NCBI GenBank assembly: GCA_005885115.1 | Contig: VAXX01000220.1 | Span: forward strand, 1 to 16,566 | Reading direction: 5' to 3' | From: Actinomycetota bacterium | GTDB taxonomy: Bacteria; Actinomycetota; Actinomycetes; Mycobacteriales; Micromonosporaceae | DNA: 16,566 nt | Part shown: positions 13,897 through 16,566 of the stretch, one piece after another | Numbering within the stretch: position 1 is the stretch's first letter | How the letters are laid out: every line of letters begins with the position of its first letter | Notes under the pieces: generated by a model | The model's input: only the letters and a program-made list of their open reading frames with translations | The model's database searches: none | What the model was told of the DNA's origin: nothing | Made by a program: the position numbers and the translations under genes

Positions 13897-16088
13897 CCGA
13901 GCGGCTCCGGCTTCTCGCCGGCCTCGTCCACCGTCGGGCCGTCCTTGCCGGCGTCCTCGATGTCCCCGTCGGCCTCGGCGCTGTCCCCGTCGGCCTCGGC
14001 GCTGTTCTCGATGTCGTCGTCAACCGGTCCGCCGTCGTCGATCAGGTCGGCCTCGGCGAACTCCTCGTCCGCCTCCTCGTCCTCATCCTCGGTGTCCTCG
14101 TCGGCCTCGGCGCCGTCCTCGATGTCCTCATCGACCTCGTCGTCCAGCTGGACGCCGTCGAGTTCGAGCAGGCGCTCGGCGGCGTCCGTGGTCGCGTCGT
14201 CATCGGCCTCGGCCGCCCGCGAGAACCACTCCCGGGCCTCCTCCGCGCGTCCGATCGCGAGCAGCGCGTCGGCGTACGCGTACCGCAGCCGCGCCGACCA
14301 CGGCGCGTCCTGGGTCAACTCCCGTACCTGCAACATCGCCACCGCCGCCTCGGCCTGGCCGAGGTCACGCCGGGCGCCCGAGGCGACGACGAGCAGCTCG
14401 ACCGCCTCCGCCGCGCCCAACTGGGTACGGTCAGCGGAGCGGAAGATGTCGATCGCCTTCTCCGGCCGGCCCAGCGCCCGCTCGCAGTCGGCCAGCACGG
14501 CCAGGTGCGTCTGCCGCCCGGTCATCCGGTGGTACGCGCGCAGTTCCGCGATCGCCGTCGACCAGTCCCCCGCCTGGTACGCCGCGATCCCGACCGCCTC
14601 CCGTACCGCCGCGATGCGCGGTGCGAGCTGGCGGGCCGCGAGCGCGTGCTGCAGCGCGGTCTCGGGATCCTCGTCAACGAGTCGGCCGGTGGCGACCAGG
14701 TGCCGGGCGACCCGCTCAGCGGTCAGCCGGGCCAGCGACACCAGTTCAGCGCGTACCTCCCGGTCGAGCTGCTCCGGGGTGATGTCCTCGGGCAGCTCGG
14801 GGCCACTGGACCTGGCTACCTGCTCGTCGTCCCGGGACCGCCTCGGCCGCTCCTCGCGGTCGAACGTACGCGCCTCGAACCGGCGCGGCCGGTCACCATC
14901 GGGGCGCCGGGGCCGGTCGCCGTCGGCGTACGGCGGCCGTCCACCGGTACGCGGACGGTCCTCGCCCCGGTACGGACGCTCAGGCGCGTCCCGCCGCCCC
15001 GTACCGGGGCCGCGGGGGGACTCGTCCCGCCGGAAGCCCGGCCGGTCGCCCCGGTCGAACCCGCGCGGCCCAGCCGTCCGGTCACCCCGGTCGAATCCGC
15101 CGGTCCGGTCAGTCCGACCGGCGAATCCGCGCGGTCGATCCTCACGACCCGTACCGCCCCGCGGGCGGTCGCGGTCGAAGTCCCTCGGCCGATCGTCCCG
15201 CCGCTCGAACGTCCGTGGCCGGTCGGAGTCGCGCGGCCGGTCCGAGTCGCGTGGCCGATCGAAGGTGCGCGGCCGATCGGAGTCCCGCGGCCGATCAAAG
15301 GTACGCGGCCGGTCGGAGTCCCGGGGCCGATCGAAGGTACGCGGCCGGTCGTCCCGCCGTTCGAACGTCCGGGGCCGGTCCGAGTCACGGGGCCGGTCGA
15401 AGGTCCGGGGGCGGTCAGCGTCGCGCGGCCGATCGAAGGTCCTTGGCCGGTCCTGCTCACGGGGGCGGTCGTCGCGCCGGTCGAAGCCGCGCGGCCGGTC
15501 GTCCCGACCCGTACCGCCGCGTGGCCGGTCGCGGTCGAAGGTCCGCGGCCGATCGGAGTCCCGGGGCCGATCGAAGGTGCGCGGCCGGTCGTCGCGACCG
15601 CTGGTGCGGTCCGGGCGCCCCGACGACGTCCGGTCATCCCGCCGCGGCCGGTCGAACCCGCGGGAGCGATCGTCCCTGCCGGCACCCTGGCCCGATCCGG
15701 TGGCCGGGCGGTCATCGCGTCGGAAGCCGCCGCCCGCCCGGGGGTCGCGGCCGTAGCCTTCGCGGGGCCGGTCGCCGCGGTCGAAGCCGCGTCCGCGCTC
15801 GCCCCGGTCGAACCCTCCGCCGGTACCGCGTCCCGAACCGCCCCGGTCGCCCTGCCGGTCGGATCCGCGCGGTCGGTCGTCGCGCCGGTACCCGCCGGCG
15901 GCCCCACCCGCGGCGCCGCCCTCACGGGGCCGGTCACCCCGGTAGCCGCCCTCGCGGCGGTCCTGGTTGCCACCCCGGGGGTACCCGCGATCACGCCGGT
16001 CGCCGGATCCGCCCTGGCGGTAACCGCCAGAGCCGGAGCCGCCCCGGTTCCTGTCTCGGTGGCCGTCGTCCGGCCGAGGAGCGCTCAC
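13893..16088 (-). CDS. TPR-like protein with long Arg/Asp repeat region and acidic tail
   Basis: The 731-aa product has three parts. Residues 1-425 are low-complexity, rich in Arg, Asp and Gly (DDRPR, FDRGDRPR and TFDRPRDSDRPR units), and surely disordered. Residues 435-640 are helical and read as TPR-like repeats (for example DPETALQHALAARQLAPRIAAVREAVG, and LRYAYADALLAIGRAEEAREWF at 601-622), equivalent to the Rv1691 family. Residues 645-731 are strongly acidic (Asp/Glu/Ala). GTG 16088 is chosen because AAGGA (16096-16100) lies 7 nt upstream. The gene starts about 45 bp past the rRNA terminator and overlaps the HAD gene by 4 bp. The TPR part suggests protein binding; the RG/RD-rich part could bind RNA or form condensates. 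Function is unknown. Confidence 0.88.
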   Translation of the reverse strand: MSAPRPDDGHRDRNRGGSGSGGYRQGGSGDRRDRGYPRGGNQDRREGGYRGDRPREGGAAGGAAGGYRRDDRPRGSDRQGDRGGSGRGTGGGFDRGERGRGFDRGDRPREGYGRDPRAGGGFRRDDRPATGSGQGAGRDDRSRGFDRPRRDDRTSSGRPDRTSGRDDRPRTFDRPRDSDRPRTFDRDRPRGGTGRDDRPRGFDRRDDRPREQDRPRTFDRPRDADRPRTFDRPRDSDRPRTFERRDDRPRTFDRPRDSDRPRTFDRPRDSDRPRTFDRPRDSDRPRDSDRPRTFERRDDRPRDFDRDRPRGGTGREDRPRGFAGRTDRTGGFDRGDRTAGPRGFDRGDRPGFRRDESPRGPGTGRRDAPERPYRGEDRPRTGGRPPYADGDRPRRPDGDRPRRFEARTFDREERPRRSRDDEQVARSSGPELPEDITPEQLDREVRAELVSLARLTAERVARHLVATGRLVDEDPETALQHALAARQLAPRIAAVREAVGIAAYQAGDWSTAIAELRAYHRMTGRQTHLAVLADCERALGRPEKAIDIFRSADRTQLGAAEAVELLVVASGARRDLGQAEAAVAMLQVRELTQDAPWSARLRYAYADALLAIGRAEEAREWFSRAAEADDDATTDAAERLLELDGVQLDDEVDEDIEDGAEADEDTEDEDEEADEEFAEADLIDDGGPVDDDIENSAEADGDSAEADGDIEDAGKDGPTVDEAGEKPEPLG
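15159..15593 (-). repeat. Tandem 36-bp repeat array inside the TPR gene
   Basis: The region encodes residues 166-310. The 12-residue unit TFDRPRDSDRPR occurs three times head-to-tail at residues 251-286 (15231-15338). More copies or variants lie at 171-182, 217-228 and 229-240, mixed with TFERRDDRPR units. Two related blocks, FDRDRPRGGTGRDDRPRGF and FDRDRPRGGTGREDRPRGF, flank the core at about 184-202 and 304-322, suggesting an older larger duplication. Confidence 0.85.
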
Positions 16089-16132
16089 AGGTACATCCTT
16101 CCCTACGCGGTGCGGTACCGCTGATACAGACG

Positions 16133-16170
16133 CAGTTGAGGGCCGCCCCAGGGGGGACGGCCCTCAACTG
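16133..16170 (-). terminator. Hairpin terminator of the rRNA operon
   Basis: CAGTTGAGGGCCG (16133-16145) is perfectly complementary to CGGCCCTCAACTG (16158-16170), giving a 13-bp stem with a 12-nt loop. It begins 11 nt after the 5S 3' end. No U-run follows on the minus strand, which is common in actinobacteria. Confidence 0.85.
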
Positions 16171-16180
16171 TCACGTTGTT

Positions 16181-16299
16181 GTCCGGCGGCGTCCTACTCT
16201 CCCACACTCTCGCGGGTGCAGTACCATCGGCGCTGGAGGGCTTAGCTTCCGGGTTCGGAATGTGGCCGGGCGTTTCCCCTCCGCTATGGCCGCCGTGAC
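16181..16299 (-). rRNA. rrf: 5S ribosomal RNA
   Basis: The minus strand reads as a complete bacterial 5S rRNA of about 119 nt. It opens with GTCACGGCGGCCATAGCGG, contains the conserved middle CCGAACCCGGAAGCTAAG and GATGGTACTGCA, and closes with GAGAGTAGGACGCCGCCG. The ends GGCGGC and GCCGCC pair as helix I. The exact ends may be off by one or two bases. Confidence 0.96.
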
Positions 16300-16316
16300 A
16301 TCTATCCAACTATCAA

Positions 16317-16338
16317 ACCAGCCCCGGTACGGGGTGGT
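16317..16338 (-). other. Hairpin in the 23S-5S spacer
   Basis: ACCA-G-CCCCG, loop GTA, CGGGG-TGGT forms a 9-bp stem with one bulged base in the 81-bp spacer between 23S and 5S. It may be a processing or folding element of the rRNA precursor; that role is inferred only. Confidence 0.5.
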
Positions 16339-16380
16339 GTGTTGGTTCAGAGTTGCACAGTGGACGCGTGAGCATGTTTG

Positions 16381-16566
<186 letters not shown>

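Noticed and set aside
15159..15593. CRISPR-like array of regular repeats
   Set aside because: The repeats are contiguous, in frame with a real gene, and have no unique spacers or cas genes near.
13945..16124. Long plus-strand open frames opposite the TPR gene (603 and 539 codons)
   Set aside because: They are mirror products of the Arg/Asp repeat region and the acidic tail (Ser-rich and Val/Pro/Arg-rich), with no ribosome binding site or family match.

Overview
This 16.6-kb window is very GC-rich (about 73% by eye) and is almost certainly actinobacterial chromosome. The gene order TPR protein, HAD phosphatase, small conserved protein, tlyA, NAD kinase, recN, steA-like, steB/mctB-like, pyrG matches the Mycobacterium tuberculosis Rv1691-Rv1699 block as I remember it. 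Protein wording and codon style point to Micromonosporaceae, but that placement is inference. All genes are chromosomal core genes. I see no insertion sequence, prophage, CRISPR array or tRNA.

Right end (16181-16566): the 3' end of a 23S rRNA gene and a complete 5S rRNA gene, both on the minus strand, followed by a 13-bp-stem terminator hairpin (16133-16170). Only about 45 bp later a minus-strand unit begins. It encodes a 731-aa protein with a long Arg/Asp/Gly repeat region, a TPR-like helical domain and an acidic tail, and overlaps a HAD-family phosphatase by 4 bp. The HAD gene ends tail-to-tail with, and overlaps by 18 bp, a short plus-strand SCP2-domain gene (12706-12915) whose 5' end looks eroded.

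From about 12.53 kb leftwards runs one long minus-strand gene train, probably an operon. In order it holds: a phasin-like coiled-coil protein with an H1-like Ala/Lys tail, a 61-aa conserved protein, tlyA (rRNA 2'-O-methyltransferase with S4 domain), NAD kinase, recN, a SteA-like protein, a SteB/MctB-like protein, a short MraY/WecA-like glycosylphosphotransferase, a MurJ-type flippase, a GT4 glycosyltransferase, a polytopic membrane protein with an alkaline-phosphatase-like ectodomain, and the start of pyrG (CTP synthase, cut by the left edge). Most junctions are 1-4 bp stop/start overlaps (ATGA, GTGA, TTGA, TGATG) or direct abutments, so translational coupling is likely.

The part most worth attention is the four-gene block between the SteB-like gene and pyrG (403-6055). 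It has the parts of a lipid-linked glycan pathway: a polyprenyl-phosphate sugar-phosphate transferase, a glycosyltransferase, a MOP/MurJ flippase and an extracytoplasmic AlkP-fold membrane protein. It sits beside two cell-separation genes and CTP synthase. Other notable signals are a strong excess of the tetranucleotide GTAC that pulls rare codons with it, a 36-bp tandem repeat array in the TPR gene, the damaged-looking SCP2 gene, and a better-supported TTG start for pyrG.
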